7,350 nucleotides of DNA from the NCBI GenBank assembly GCA_030535815.1, contig JAUNRD010000086.1:1-7350 (forward strand), read 5' to 3'. Made by a program: the position numbers and the translations under genes. The notes under the pieces are model-generated. The model made no database searches. It was given only the letters and a program-made list of their open reading frames with translations, and had not been told where the DNA came from. This DNA is from Clostridia bacterium. GTDB taxonomy: Bacteria > Bacillota > Clostridia > CAKSNL01 > HGM11501. This document shows, piece by piece, positions 6,787 through 7,350 of this stretch; position 1 is the stretch's first letter; every line of letters begins with the position of its first letter.

Positions 6787-7350
6787 ATGGGAAAATACAA
6801 CAGTTTCAGACCGGGCGAGGTTTGGCTTGATACAAACAGAAACAGAATTCAGGCACACGGCGGTTCTGTAATATATATTGACGGAACATATTATTTTTAC
6901 GGCGAAAACAAAGAAAAGACCGACGGCAAAAACGGAATATGGCATTGGGGCGTAAGATGCTACAGTTCCAAGGATTTATACAACTGGGAAGACCTTGGAA
7001 TTATAATTCCTCCCGATTTGGAGGACGAAAATTCACCTCTTCATCCCACAGCCTGCATGGACAGACCGCACATCATCTACAACAAGGAAACAAAAAAATA
7101 TGTGTGCTGGCTTAAAATTATGCAAAAGGACGGAACGCAGTCGGAAACCGTTCTTACAGCGGATAAAATCACAGGCCCCTATGAAATCGTAAAGAAGGGG
7201 CTTCGTCCTCTCGGAATGAGTGCGGGAGACTTTGACCTGGTTGTAGCTCCCGACGGAAAGGGCTATTACTATTTTGAGAGAGTGCACAGCGAAACAATCT
7301 GCGCAGACCTGACAAGCGATTACACCGATGTTACAGGCTATTATTCAACC
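6787..7350 (+). CDS. GH43-family glycoside hydrolase, 3' end outside the window
   Basis: The first 188 residues are present and the frame is open to the window edge. ATG 6787 follows GGAGG (6775-6779) by 7 nt. No signal peptide is visible, so a cytoplasmic enzyme acting on imported oligosaccharides is likely. Motifs of a GH43 five-bladed beta-propeller appear in order: WLDTNRNRIQAHGG (13-26), DGTYYFYGEN (32-41), VRCYSSKDLYNW (56-67), MDRPHIIYN (91-99), KYVCWLK (104-110), SAGDFDL (145-151) and SDYTDVTGYY near the edge. The IQAHGG and DRP-x-x-IYN pattern is closest, from memory, to the exo-beta-1,3-galactanase-type subfamily (GH43_24) or its relatives, which lack the usual N-terminal Asp base of GH43; here too the IQAHGG segment has no Asp at that place. 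The expected acid Glu would lie beyond the window. Its own promoter makes it a separate unit, but nearness to the other hydrolases suggests the same pathway. Family is fairly sure, activity is not. Confidence 0.82.
   Translation, partial: MGKYNSFRPGEVWLDTNRNRIQAHGGSVIYIDGTYYFYGENKEKTDGKNGIWHWGVRCYSSKDLYNWEDLGIIIPPDLEDENSPLHPTACMDRPHIIYNKETKKYVCWLKIMQKDGTQSETVLTADKITGPYEIVKKGLRPLGMSAGDFDLVVAPDGKGYYYFERVHSETICADLTSDYTDVTGYYST

Overview
The window looks like a carbohydrate-degradation locus from a Gram-positive clostridial bacterium (Bacillota). The DNA is moderately AT-rich, ribosome-binding sites are strong AGGAGG types, and promoters are near-consensus sigma-A. Two exported proteins end in the copper-amine-oxidase-N-like 'stalk' domain that is common in Clostridia and Paenibacillus. 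A gut or other biomass-degrading clostridium is a reasonable guess, but the genus cannot be fixed from this sequence.

Layout, all genes on the + strand. (1) Positions 1-166 hold a near-perfect promoter and a roughly 100-nt leader with a hairpin. (2) Positions 167-1435 encode a probably cytoplasmic TIM-barrel protein resembling glycoside hydrolases, with an Asp-Glu-Pro motif. (3) After 95 nt containing a second promoter, 1531-4272 encodes an exported modular protein: signal peptide, CBM6-like beta-sandwich, GH71/GH99-like barrel, CBM9/DOMON-like domain and C-terminal stalk domain. (4) Overlapping its stop codon is the ribosome-binding site of 4286-6688, an exported protein with no visible catalytic domain: four F5/8 type C (CBM32-like) modules and a C-terminal stalk domain. 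(5) A 13-bp hairpin at 6694-6726 ends this unit. A third promoter begins 4 nt later and drives 6787 onward, a probably cytoplasmic GH43-family beta-propeller enzyme that is cut by the window edge after 188 codons.

Taken together, the two secreted proteins probably bind and attack a glycan outside the cell or at its surface, and the two leaderless enzymes probably process imported oligosaccharides. The GH43 motifs most resemble the exo-beta-1,3-galactanase-type subfamily, so a galactan or galactose-containing side chain is a possible but unproven substrate. No transporter, regulator, RNA gene, mobile element or CRISPR array is visible. The most unusual object is the non-catalytic four-module binding protein, made next to an enzyme carrying the same kind of C-terminal stalk domain. 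I infer that the pair could be displayed together on the cell envelope.
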